Shown here: positions 16,911-24,951 of the stretch, one piece after another
Position numbering within the stretch: the first letter of the stretch is position 1
Layout: each line of letters opens with the position of its first letter
Assembly (NCBI GenBank): GCA_036277115.1
Contig: DASUNM010000027.1
Location: 62,001-126,000, forward strand
DNA from: Pyrinomonadaceae bacterium
Lineage (GTDB): Bacteria; Acidobacteriota; Blastocatellia; Pyrinomonadales; Pyrinomonadaceae
DNA: 64,000 nt
Direction of reading: 5' to 3'
The notes under the pieces: generated by a model
Told to the model about the DNA's origin: nothing
Databases searched by the model: none
Seen by the model: only the letters and a program-made list of their open reading frames with translations
Translations under genes and position numbers: made by a program

Positions 16911-18536
16911 ATGGCAACCACACCCGACAATCAACAATCTCAAATCTCAGATCTCAGATCTGAGATCTCAGATCTCAAATCTCAGATCTCTTCGGCAGAC
17001 ACCTCTCGTTTCTCGGCGGGAGGAATTGTCTTGGTCATCGCCTTCCTGATTTTCATGGCGGCGCGGTTGTGGCATCTGACAGCCACCTGCCTTTGGTTCG
17101 ACGAAGCTTTTTCAGTTCATGCCGCGCGCCACGGTTGGGCCGAGATGTTTAAGTTCGTCGCCGCCGACATCATCCACCCACCACTGTTCTATGCGGTGCT
17201 GAAAATTTGGATCGGCATCGGCGGCGAGTCGCTCGGCTGGCTTCGACTCCTCTCCGTGCTTTTGGCCGTCGCCACCATCGCGCCCTTTTACCTTCTCTGT
17301 CGCGAACTGAATTTGAAACCGAAAGAGCGAAACCTCGCTTTCATGCTGATCGCGGTCAGCGGTTTTCTCGTCAAGTACACGCAGGAAGTTCGCATGTACA
17401 GCCTTTTGCTGTTTCTCAGCGTCACTTCGATTTGGTTGTTTGTTAGATTCGTTCGGAACTCACGCCCTCGGACTCTCGCAGCCTTAACCGTTTGCAACCT
17501 CTTACTCGTCTACACGCATTACTACGGATGGCTGCTCCTACTTGCTCAGGCTTGTCTCGTACTCACCTGGTATCGGAAGAACCTCAGCCGATTTCTGCTC
17601 TCGGCGGCAGTGCTTATCTTCGCGTACGTTCCGTGGATCTATGCCGTGGCCACGTTCCGCGAACCGGCGCGGGGGCTGGCCCAAAACATTGGGTGGATCA
17701 AGCGTCCAAACGCGCGAGACCTTGTCGAATATTTCGTTCTGCTGAATAAACCGTTTCTGTTCAGCCAAAGCACCCTCGACCGAGCTGACAGTTTTCTGAT
17801 CGGGTGGCTGGCTTTGTTGCTCGTCGGCGTGGCTGTGGCAATTCTATTTTTCCGACGGTGGCGAGATCGCGCGTTCACCGAACCTGAACGAGTGATGCTT
17901 GCGCTTACGTTTGTTCCGCTAATTTTTGGCGCGGGGCTAAGCTGGCTATTGCCTTATTCAATTTGGGGCACGCGGCACTTAATAATTTCCGCAGTTCCCT
18001 TTTTCGTCCTCGCGGGCATCGCGGTCGCGAACCTGAAACCGTACTGGACTAAGTTGACCGTGCTAATCGGCCTCGCCTCGGTAATTGTCCTTGCCGGTGT
18101 TGTTTACTCGTTGAAGCCGGCGCCACAGCTTTCGTGGTGCGAATGGAACAATCTTGCGAAGCAGATCCCGGCGCCCACACCGGGCGAACCAACGCCCGTC
18201 GTTTACACTTTCGAGGACCTGGTCGCCTACCACGTTTGGTTCGCCCCGGAGCGGACCGTGACGCCGTCCTTCAGAGTCAAAGTAGTGAGAGGCTTGCCGG
18301 GTGTACCTGACGACCCGGCATTTTTTCTGCCACGCCGCTTCAGTGAAGTTGAAACCGTGCCTGCATCAGAAATTAACGGTCAGCATATCTGGGTTGCTTT
18401 CAGGGCCCGGCGTTGGGACGAAACCCGGCCACCAATGAGTCACCTGAAGACTCTCGGTTACCAAACAGGAAATGTTCTGTCGTCAGTGGCGCAAGGCGAG
18501 CAGGTATTTCTGGTGGAGTTGTCGCGCGAGCGCTGA
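16911..18536 (+). CDS. GT39/ArnT-like integral membrane glycosyltransferase
   Basis: 541 residues with about eleven membrane segments. The first extracytoplasmic loop carries the catalytic Asp motif in CLWFDEAFSVHAARHG, followed by HPPLFYAVLKIWIGIGGES, both typical of PMT/ArnT-type transferases, which use polyprenyl-phosphate sugar donors on the outer face of the membrane. The first ~30 residues are encoded by a heptanucleotide repeat and read as coiled-coil-like heptads (QISDLRS EISDLKS), probably an extension acquired at the gene start; a later start is possible but no better ATG is seen before the first membrane segment. The acceptor is unknown. Confidence 0.82.
   Translation: MATTPDNQQSQISDLRSEISDLKSQISSADTSRFSAGGIVLVIAFLIFMAARLWHLTATCLWFDEAFSVHAARHGWAEMFKFVAADIIHPPLFYAVLKIWIGIGGESLGWLRLLSVLLAVATIAPFYLLCRELNLKPKERNLAFMLIAVSGFLVKYTQEVRMYSLLLFLSVTSIWLFVRFVRNSRPRTLAALTVCNLLLVYTHYYGWLLLLAQACLVLTWYRKNLSRFLLSAAVLIFAYVPWIYAVATFREPARGLAQNIGWIKRPNARDLVEYFVLLNKPFLFSQSTLDRADSFLIGWLALLLVGVAVAILFFRRWRDRAFTEPERVMLALTFVPLIFGAGLSWLLPYSIWGTRHLIISAVPFFVLAGIAVANLKPYWTKLTVLIGLASVIVLAGVVYSLKPAPQLSWCEWNNLAKQIPAPTPGEPTPVVYTFEDLVAYHVWFAPERTVTPSFRVKVVRGLPGVPDDPAFFLPRRFSEVETVPASEINGQHIWVAFRARRWDETRPPMSHLKTLGYQTGNVLSSVAQGEQVFLVELSRER
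16937..16990. repeat. heptanucleotide tandem repeat inside a coding start
   Basis: Seven consecutive 7-base units of the form ATCTCAG (variants ATCTCAA, ATCTGAG) plus five bases of an eighth. The array lies inside the N-terminal codons of the glycosyltransferase. Confidence 0.85.
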
Positions 18537-18565
18537 AGCGTGCCTTAGAAGCCGGCGAGATTAGT

Positions 18566-18585
18566 GGCACAGACTTTAGTCTGTG
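18566..18585. repeat. palindromic repeat of the CACAGACT family, between convergent genes
   Basis: CACAGACTTTAGTCTGTG is a perfect palindrome at 18568-18585, followed at 18603 by a partial copy (CACAGACTAAGCCTG). It sits between the convergent glycosyltransferase genes and could fold as a terminator stem. Confidence 0.6.
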
Positions 18586-18588
18586 AAT

Positions 18589-19701
18589 TCACTCGGAAAG
18601 ATCACAGACTAAGCCTGGGCCACTGCCGGTGTTCAGAACCTGGGAGTAGACGGCTTCGGTTTCCGCAATCATTCGAGGTAAAGAAAAGTCTTCGGCGGCC
18701 TTGAGGCGGGCATTATCGCCCAGGCGTTTTCGTTCTGCAGAGTCACCCAACAATTCGGCGATCTGTCTGGCCAACCCCTCTACGTCGCCAATAGGCGTCA
18801 GGCGTCCTGTCTCTGAGTCAGTGATGATTTCGCGGGCGCCGTCACTGGCAGTCGCAACCACCGGAACTCCCGCGGCCATCGCTTCGGCAATTGCGAGCCC
18901 GAAAGCTTCCGAACGTGAGGCTGAGACGAACACGTCGAGCTGCGACAGAAACTCAGCGACGTCGATTTTCGATTCGATGACGCTAACACGGTCAGTCAGG
19001 CCGGCAGCTTCAATCAACTGCATCAGTTCCCTTCTGTATTCACCTTCGGCAGAGTTATCTCGCCCCGCGATGATGAACTCCACGTCCGCCCGTTGACCTG
19101 CGACTATCCCGGCGGCGCGCACAAATTCTTTCTGGCCCTTAACGGGAGAGAGTTCACCTAACATTCCCACCCGCAGCGTCTTTGCTTCGTTTCTTCCGAC
19201 GACGGACTGAAACCGCTCGAGATCAATGCCGTGTCGAACCACTGCGATTTGAGCTTCATCGAAGATTTTCTGCTCGCGCAAGCTGGCAGCGACCGCTTCG
19301 GATACCGCAATCACGCGCGCAACCCGGCGGCGCGTGAGCTTGTGAACCTTAGCCATCGGAAACAGAACGTGTCGAGTCAGGACAAGTCGAGGCCCCCACT
19401 TTCCTACAGCCAAAGCGGCGAGTGGATAATCGCGCGCCATGTGCGCGTGAATGATTTCTATCTCGTGTTCGCGCGCGAACAGGCGGAGTTTCCACGCCGA
19501 GGCCAGGTCAAAGGGTCTCCGGAAGGGCCGCTGTAGAACGTTGCCGCCGGGAAGTTCTGGTAGCTCTGAAAGGAGCGGAGAAGCCGGCGTCGTAACCACA
19601 AACACTTCATGGCCCTGACGCAAAAGGCCCTTCGTCAAATCGACAAAGTGACGCTCGCCTCCTCCGAAATGGCGTGCTGAAGATAATTGAAGAATCCGCA
19701 T
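18589..19701 (-). CDS. GT4-family glycosyltransferase
   Basis: 370 residues in GT-B fold. The N-terminal domain starts RILQLSSARHFGGGERHFVD with the GGxE acceptor-side loop. The C-terminal donor domain has VGMLGELSPVKGQKEFVRAA and the retaining-enzyme motif EAFGLAIAEAMAAGVPVVAT (E-x7-E). These enzymes transfer sugars from nucleotide donors in polysaccharide or glycolipid synthesis, on the cytoplasmic face. It is convergent with the membrane glycosyltransferase and lies 10 bases upstream of the VWFA gene on the same strand order. Specific sugar unknown. Confidence 0.87.
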   Translation of the reverse strand: MRILQLSSARHFGGGERHFVDLTKGLLRQGHEVFVVTTPASPLLSELPELPGGNVLQRPFRRPFDLASAWKLRLFAREHEIEIIHAHMARDYPLAALAVGKWGPRLVLTRHVLFPMAKVHKLTRRRVARVIAVSEAVAASLREQKIFDEAQIAVVRHGIDLERFQSVVGRNEAKTLRVGMLGELSPVKGQKEFVRAAGIVAGQRADVEFIIAGRDNSAEGEYRRELMQLIEAAGLTDRVSVIESKIDVAEFLSQLDVFVSASRSEAFGLAIAEAMAAGVPVVATASDGAREIITDSETGRLTPIGDVEGLARQIAELLGDSAERKRLGDNARLKAAEDFSLPRMIAETEAVYSQVLNTGSGPGLVCDLSE

Positions 19702-19711
19702 CGAGCGCGCT

Positions 19712-21877
19712 TCAATTCACGATCTGGAAATCCATCCATTGCGTCGCGATTCGATGCTTGTTGTCAGCGAGCGGGTCGGTCACGATCACCTGGAGTACGT
19801 AGTCGCCGGGTGCCATGTTATTGGCAAGTTGAATCGCGCCCCCGGTTGGCAATCGTTGCAGATCGACTTGGCCGCTGCTGTCATAGGGAAGTTTTCTACC
19901 CGAGAAGATCTCTTTGCCGTCGTGGAACAATTTGACCTGCGTGATGAGCTGGGGGCGAGATGATGCTTTATCCAGCTTCGGATTGTAGATGAAGAACGCG
20001 TACTCGATGATCGTTCCGGGTTTGAATTGCCGCACCGCGGCGCTGGTCCGAGCGCTACCCTCTTCACGTCCTTCGCCGGCAGCCGAAGCGAGCGCGCCGC
20101 CCGCCTGGGCGGGGCTTTGCGCCCGCAGGATAATCCCGGAAAGCGCAAGCCGCTTTTTCTTGATATCCGGGGCGTCGACGAATTGACTAGCCGAGCCAAC
20201 GCGTTCGCTGGCCGAATCGCGCAGCGACATCCGCAACTGATATGCGCCGGGCTTCTTAAGGGGCACCGTGACGTAATAGACCAATCCCTCGCGCAGCAGG
20301 CGCTTGTGCTCGGTGTCGCTCACTCTCATTTGATATGTCTTTCCCAGCTGATCGATGGGAACGCCGTTGTCGCCAAACGTGATCGCGACGACGTCGATCA
20401 TTGTCTTGTAAAAGCCGTCGGCCTCTTTCGTAAAGGTCAGATCGTTTGCGTCGATATGCAATAGCGAACGCATAAACGAACCCGTCTTGTTATCGTTTCC
20501 AAATAATGAAGTCAGCCGCAAATGCACGCCCGTGGCGCCGAACGGGGACATGAGCGCGTGAAGAAGCTGCTGCGCCATGGTCCGGGGCGCCTCGGTGCGC
20601 TCGTCATCGTTGATACCAAGGAATCCCTGACGCATGCGCACGTTGAACTTGCCGGGTCGTTTTATCTTCAACGAGAGACGATGAAATTGTCGGCGGCCGG
20701 TCCGAGGATTAAAAGTTGACTGGTCCGGTCGATAACCGATGAGGTAATAGCCCTTCTGGTCTTCCAGGACGCGCCGTATCCCGCCGCTGAGATCGTTATT
20801 GTTTTTAATGGCGATGCCGCCGGTCTGCCGCGCGAGCTGGTCCAGCCCTTCCTGCGTCTCAAACGCGACGTTGCGGCGGCTGTTCAAGGCGTTCTGGATC
20901 TGCTCCCCGTCACGACCCGACACATCGTCGGCAGCGGTCAGGCCGAGCGTCTGCAAGCCGGTGGCGTTCATCGTATAAATGACCACAGAAGCGCGGCCGG
21001 CTTCGTCAACCAGACGTTGGAGTCTTTGCGCAGTCCGATAGTTACGCGTCGGATCGTCGCGGCTGGAAATCCTGAACCCATCTGAGATTAGCAGAACGGA
21101 TTTGCGCCCCGGCAACTCCCGTAAACCTCGCACAACGTAATTCACCGCGCCGAGTGTGCCGACGGAAAACACGTCCTCGCGAAACTGGTTGAGTTCTTCA
21201 TTGGCTTCGTCAATCTCGGGGCCGCGCTCGCCGGGCGTGGGCGGCTGGATCGGCGCAAACGCGCCGATGCCGGCGCGGCCGCTCGGGTAAAAGCGCACGC
21301 GTTCGATGGCCGCGTAAAGCTGACGCTTGTCAGTCGTGAACTGTTGCAGCGCGCCCACGCCGCCGCGGGTGCGAATGATCGCCACGAGATCGCCGGGCTG
21401 CATCTGTTCATCCACAAATTTCTTCAACGCGAGCCGTACGAAGTGAGCGCTTTCGAAAGACAATCCAAGATCGTCGACCACCAGCGCGATCGTGCGGCGG
21501 ATGTCTTCCGTCCTCAATCGCGAGGGAGGAACCGGGGGCGCGTTCCTGGCGGCCGCGGTTCGTTTCGCATCTCGTGCAGGAGATGTGCTCTCACTGAGAT
21601 TGAAAGAGAAGTTCGTGATCTTCTGCTCCCGGCCGTTCTCGTAAATCTCCACCTCTTCCGGCTTCAGATCCGTGACCAGCTTCCCATCTTTATCGGTAAT
21701 CACCGCGTCAACCTGCACCAGGTTCGTGGTAATACGAACAACGTCCTCAGCTTCGGGTTGCTGCGGCCGTTCCTGATTAGTGGGCGAGGGGGTCGGCGTA
21801 GGCGCCGGCTGCTGTGCAAGACCGCCGTTTAGCAGCTGCGTGATGAGCAGGATTGCGAGCGGGAGTCGCGTCTTCAT
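19712..21877 (-). CDS. secreted VWFA-related acidobacterial domain protein
   Basis: 721 residues from the ATG at 21877, which exposes a signal peptide (RLPLAILLITQLLNGGLAQQ); an upstream in-frame start adds 13 unlikely residues. A Pro-rich linker leads to the conserved opening RITTNLVQVDAVITDKDGKL, then a von Willebrand A domain with a degenerate metal site (TIALVVDDLGLSFESAHFVR) and the conserved GRKSVLLISDGFR. The C-terminal half has beta-rich segments. This architecture is the VWFA-related domain family expanded in Acidobacteriota. Such proteins are exported and probably mediate protein interactions; the partner is unknown. Confidence 0.87.
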   Translation of the reverse strand: MKTRLPLAILLITQLLNGGLAQQPAPTPTPSPTNQERPQQPEAEDVVRITTNLVQVDAVITDKDGKLVTDLKPEEVEIYENGREQKITNFSFNLSESTSPARDAKRTAAARNAPPVPPSRLRTEDIRRTIALVVDDLGLSFESAHFVRLALKKFVDEQMQPGDLVAIIRTRGGVGALQQFTTDKRQLYAAIERVRFYPSGRAGIGAFAPIQPPTPGERGPEIDEANEELNQFREDVFSVGTLGAVNYVVRGLRELPGRKSVLLISDGFRISSRDDPTRNYRTAQRLQRLVDEAGRASVVIYTMNATGLQTLGLTAADDVSGRDGEQIQNALNSRRNVAFETQEGLDQLARQTGGIAIKNNNDLSGGIRRVLEDQKGYYLIGYRPDQSTFNPRTGRRQFHRLSLKIKRPGKFNVRMRQGFLGINDDERTEAPRTMAQQLLHALMSPFGATGVHLRLTSLFGNDNKTGSFMRSLLHIDANDLTFTKEADGFYKTMIDVVAITFGDNGVPIDQLGKTYQMRVSDTEHKRLLREGLVYYVTVPLKKPGAYQLRMSLRDSASERVGSASQFVDAPDIKKKRLALSGIILRAQSPAQAGGALASAAGEGREEGSARTSAAVRQFKPGTIIEYAFFIYNPKLDKASSRPQLITQVKLFHDGKEIFSGRKLPYDSSGQVDLQRLPTGGAIQLANNMAPGDYVLQVIVTDPLADNKHRIATQWMDFQIVN

Positions 21878-21937
21878 GCGTGGATAATACTTCGATGCCT
21901 GAGAAAACTGAATCATCCGGCGCCACTTCTTTGATGA

Positions 21938-23062
21938 TCACTTCGCGGCCAGGATTCGCTCGTAGAACTCGATGTACTGGGGGATGATTTTGTGCGTGCT
22001 GTAGCGCTCGATGGCCAACGCGCGGGCGCGCTTTCCCATCTCGCGGCGCAGCTTTGGGTCGATCAGAAGTCGCGCCGCGTCGTCCGCCATTTTGTCCACG
22101 TCACCGACGTGACTGAGGAATCCGGTCTCGCCATCCTCAACGACTTCCGGTAGCCCGCCGACGTGCGACGCGATCACAGGCACCTGCACCGCCATCGCTT
22201 CCAATGCCGCCAATCCGAAGGATTCCTGTTCTGACGGCAGCAGCAACACATCCGATGCACAGAGGTAATCGACGATGTTCGGTTGCTTACCGACGAATCG
22301 ACAGAAGTCGGACACGCCGAGACATTTCGCCCGATGGATACAGTTTGTGCGCTCGCTGCCATCGCCAACCATGACCAGCCTTGCTTTCGTCTTCTTCAAT
22401 ACGCGCGCCAGAATCTCAACACAGTCCACCGGCCGCTTGACGGGGCGAAAGTTGGAAACGTGAACCATCACCGGCGTGCCGTCGGGCGACATTGATTCGC
22501 GCAACTCGCAATCGATTTTCGGCTTGTAATCTTCCGGACAAACAAAATTCGGAATGACTTCGATGCGATCGAATCCGAAGTGCTCGATTGTTGATTGCTT
22601 CAGATAGTTAGAAATCGCCGTCACCCCGTCCGATTGCTCCAACCCATATTTCGTAATCGGCAGATACGAACGATCGGCGCCGACCAAAGTGATATCGGTA
22701 CCGTGCAGCGTGGTGATGACCGGCAATCGCCGATGGCTCTTGATCGACTCGCGCGCCAGAATCGCGCTGATCGAATGCGGAATCGCGTAATGGACGTGCA
22801 GTAAATCGAGGTTTTCGTTGTCTGCCACCGTGGCCATCTTCGTCGCTAAAGCCAGCGTGTAGGGCTGATGCTCGAACAACGGATACGACATCATTTCGAC
22901 TTCGTGAAAGTGCACCTGCTCGTTCAATTCGGTCAGCCGCGTCGGAAGGGCGGACGAAATGAAGTGAACGTTGTGACCGCGCGCGGCTAGTTCCTTTCCC
23001 AATTCAGAACCGACAATGCCGCTGCCGCCGTAGGTTGGATAGACTGTGATGCCGATGTTCAT
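21938..23062 (-). CDS. bshA: BshA, GlcNAc-malate synthase of bacillithiol biosynthesis
   Basis: 374 residues, the normal size for BshA. The start MNIGITVYPTYGGSGIVGSE, the segment HVHYAIPHSISAILA and TTLHGTDITLVG match BshA proteins closely; the GT4 donor motif is EQESFGLAALEAMAVQVPV. BshA joins GlcNAc from UDP-GlcNAc to L-malate, the first step toward the thiol bacillithiol. The deacetylase BshB1 is encoded at 28902-29645 on the same strand, but BshC is not in the window. An inverted repeat of heptamers lies just upstream of its ATG. Confidence 0.92.
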   Translation of the reverse strand: MNIGITVYPTYGGSGIVGSELGKELAARGHNVHFISSALPTRLTELNEQVHFHEVEMMSYPLFEHQPYTLALATKMATVADNENLDLLHVHYAIPHSISAILARESIKSHRRLPVITTLHGTDITLVGADRSYLPITKYGLEQSDGVTAISNYLKQSTIEHFGFDRIEVIPNFVCPEDYKPKIDCELRESMSPDGTPVMVHVSNFRPVKRPVDCVEILARVLKKTKARLVMVGDGSERTNCIHRAKCLGVSDFCRFVGKQPNIVDYLCASDVLLLPSEQESFGLAALEAMAVQVPVIASHVGGLPEVVEDGETGFLSHVGDVDKMADDAARLLIDPKLRREMGKRARALAIERYSTHKIIPQYIEFYERILAAK

Positions 23063-23415
23063 TCGTGGTCAGTTGTCCGTGGTCAGTTGTCAGTTGATGC
23101 TCGGCAACGTACCACTGACGACTGACGACTGACAACTGACCACAAAAAAGAGAGGCGGGCGACCCTCGCAATCGCCCACCTCGTCTCAACTTGTCTCACC
23201 TTTTGAGAAAAAGGGGGGCCAAGTGAGGCTGGGGACTATATACCCATGACCCCGGGCTCGCAAGAGGTTTCCTTCACCTTTCGGGTCAAGATTCAGCTTG
23301 TGATTGGCGTCTCTGACAGGCGATGAAATGATCTCCGGCCGCGAATCATAATGTTTGGTAGTCCTAACCTTCGGATTTGTAGCGACCCGAGCGGCAGTTG
23401 GGTAAGGGCCGCGAA
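23063..23415. other. divergent intergenic region with heptamer repeats
   Basis: About 350 bases between bshA (minus) and the plus-strand gene at 23416. The bshA-proximal third is the inverted heptamer array listed separately. I see no RNA gene in the remainder. Confidence 0.4.
23075..23143. repeat. heptamer repeat forming a 16-base inverted repeat
   Basis: GTGGTCAGTTGTCAGT (23079-23094) is exactly inverted at 23128-23143. Both arms are built of TCAGTTG/TCAGTGG-type heptamers, with partial extra units beside them. It resembles the repeats at 26833 and 28821. Confidence 0.75.
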
Positions 23416-24084
23416 ATGGAAGACCTCCCGATGGAACAGAAAGCAACTTCATGGGTCCAAACCGGCTTGACGGCCCTACTGATTCCCCTGCTACTGGCGC
23501 TGGTCAGTAGTTACTGCATTCCGAGAATCGTTGAAAAGTCCAACCGAAGAGAATTATCGAGGACTGAACGGCTCAAGAAGGCCTTTGTTTTCGGCGAACG
23601 AAACAAAGAAATGAACAGCCGCCTGAATGCGATGAAAACGCGAATGCATACCTTTAACGCGCAGAACGTCCGTGGACGTTTTTCCATTGCACAGGTTCGA
23701 GAGACCCAAAGACTTTTCCAACAACAGCATACGTCTGATTATTTGGACCTCGATAAAAACGCGTGGTGGTGGTATTGGGACTTAGAGCGCGAAGCCCAGG
23801 TCTTCGATTTGCTTTCGCCGGAAGAACTGAAGGTTTTCCACGACCTTTTATTAAAGTACGGGAACAATATGTCTCAGAGTGTGGGTGCGATTTCGCCGAG
23901 TTGGGAATTTCTTTCCTCCGCGGACTATCGGCTGGACAAAGCTAGCCAGGAACATTTCGCAGCTTTGTACGCGGAAATGATCAAGAAAATGGACACGCTT
24001 GCGACCGAGCGCTACGAGTTAATAAAGAGCATTACCAAGCTATTCGCACAAACTCAGCACTTCCCGTTCGAGTCCGGCAATTAG
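23416..24084 (+). CDS. membrane-anchored helical protein of unknown function
   Basis: 222 residues from the ATG at 23416, seven bases after TAAGGG; ATG 23431 is an alternative. One membrane segment near the start (LTALLIPLLLALVSSYCI) is followed by a wholly helical, charged domain (residues 45-222) with several Trp in KNAWWWYWDLEREAQ. I recognise no family. It stands alone between bshA and the Nfu gene. Confidence 0.65.
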   Translation: MEDLPMEQKATSWVQTGLTALLIPLLLALVSSYCIPRIVEKSNRRELSRTERLKKAFVFGERNKEMNSRLNAMKTRMHTFNAQNVRGRFSIAQVRETQRLFQQQHTSDYLDLDKNAWWWYWDLEREAQVFDLLSPEELKVFHDLLLKYGNNMSQSVGAISPSWEFLSSADYRLDKASQEHFAALYAEMIKKMDTLATERYELIKSITKLFAQTQHFPFESGN

Positions 24085-24199
24085 TTAAATCAGCCCTTCG
24101 GAAAATTTCAACAAAACGGTTTGAGAATCGGCGCTCCAGGACCGCATTAGCAGTCTGCGATTGTCCGCGTTTATAATCACAGCACAGGTAATTAAACTA

Positions 24200-24763
24200 A
24201 TGCCCAAAATCAGCGACATTCAGGAAACACCGAACCCCAACGCCGTGAAATTCATTCTGCGCGAGCCGATCACCAGCGGCGTCGCGCGCCAGTTTGCCTC
24301 AGCCGATCAGGGCCAGGGCGATTCGCTGGCGAAGTCCCTGTTCGAGATAGGTAACGTTGTCTCGGTCTTTTACATGGACAACATGGTCACCGTTGAGAAG
24401 GAAGACGTGGCGGATTGGGATGAACTCTTGCCGGCGCTCGCCGTACCGATCCGGGCCGCGGAATCCGCGACTCCGGCTCCCGGCAATGGCGCGACCGCCG
24501 CAGTGGGAGGCGCCATCGCTGCCGTCACGAGCGACGACCCGCGCCTTTTGAAAATTAATGAAATCCTCGATGAGCGAGTGCGCCCCTATCTGATGGGCGA
24601 CGGTGGGTATTTGGAAATCATCGACCTGAAAGACCACACACTGACAATTCGTTATCAAGGGGCCTGCGGCAGCTGTCCCAGCTCTCTGACAGGTACGCTC
24701 ATGGCCATAGAAAACATGCTCAAGACGGAAGTTGATCCTGAATTGGAAGTCGTGCCCGTGTAG
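24200..24763 (+). CDS. Nfu-type iron-sulfur cluster scaffold protein
   Basis: 187 residues from the ATG at 24200; an upstream extension has no support. The Nfu N-domain starts with the classic QETPNPNAVKFIL. A Gly/Ala-rich linker (residues 90-115) joins it to the NifU C-terminal domain, which ends with the cluster ligands in GACGSCPSSLTGTLMAIE (CxxC). Such two-domain Nfu proteins bind a 4Fe-4S cluster between two subunits and deliver it to client enzymes in the cytoplasm. Its stop codon overlaps the outer arm of a complex hairpin repeat. Confidence 0.9.
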   Translation: MPKISDIQETPNPNAVKFILREPITSGVARQFASADQGQGDSLAKSLFEIGNVVSVFYMDNMVTVEKEDVADWDELLPALAVPIRAAESATPAPGNGATAAVGGAIAAVTSDDPRLLKINEILDERVRPYLMGDGGYLEIIDLKDHTLTIRYQGACGSCPSSLTGTLMAIENMLKTEVDPELEVVPV

Positions 24764-24867
24764 GAGCGCACGCATCCTTGCGTGCGGTTCGCGCGCATCC
24801 TGCGCGCAAACCAAAAAACATGAGCCGTCAGGATGACGGCGTACCGCAGGCAACATGCCTGCGCTCC
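24763..24867. repeat. four-hairpin repeat enclosed by an inverted repeat
   Basis: An outer pair, GGAGCGCA (24763-24770) and TGCGCTCC (24860-24867), encloses four consecutive short hairpins: CGCACGC/GCGTGCG, GCGCGC/GCGCGC, GCCGTC/GACGGC and GCAGGC/GCCTGC, each with a five- or six-base loop. The loops are related (ATCCT, AGGAT, AACAT). It has the look of a composite REP element. Confidence 0.75.
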
Positions 24868-24951
24868 AAACTATCGGAACTACCATTCTCCCCGACGCGT
24901 TTTTATTATCACCACACGTTCGTCCGACTGACTTTTCCGGAGATTCAAGAA

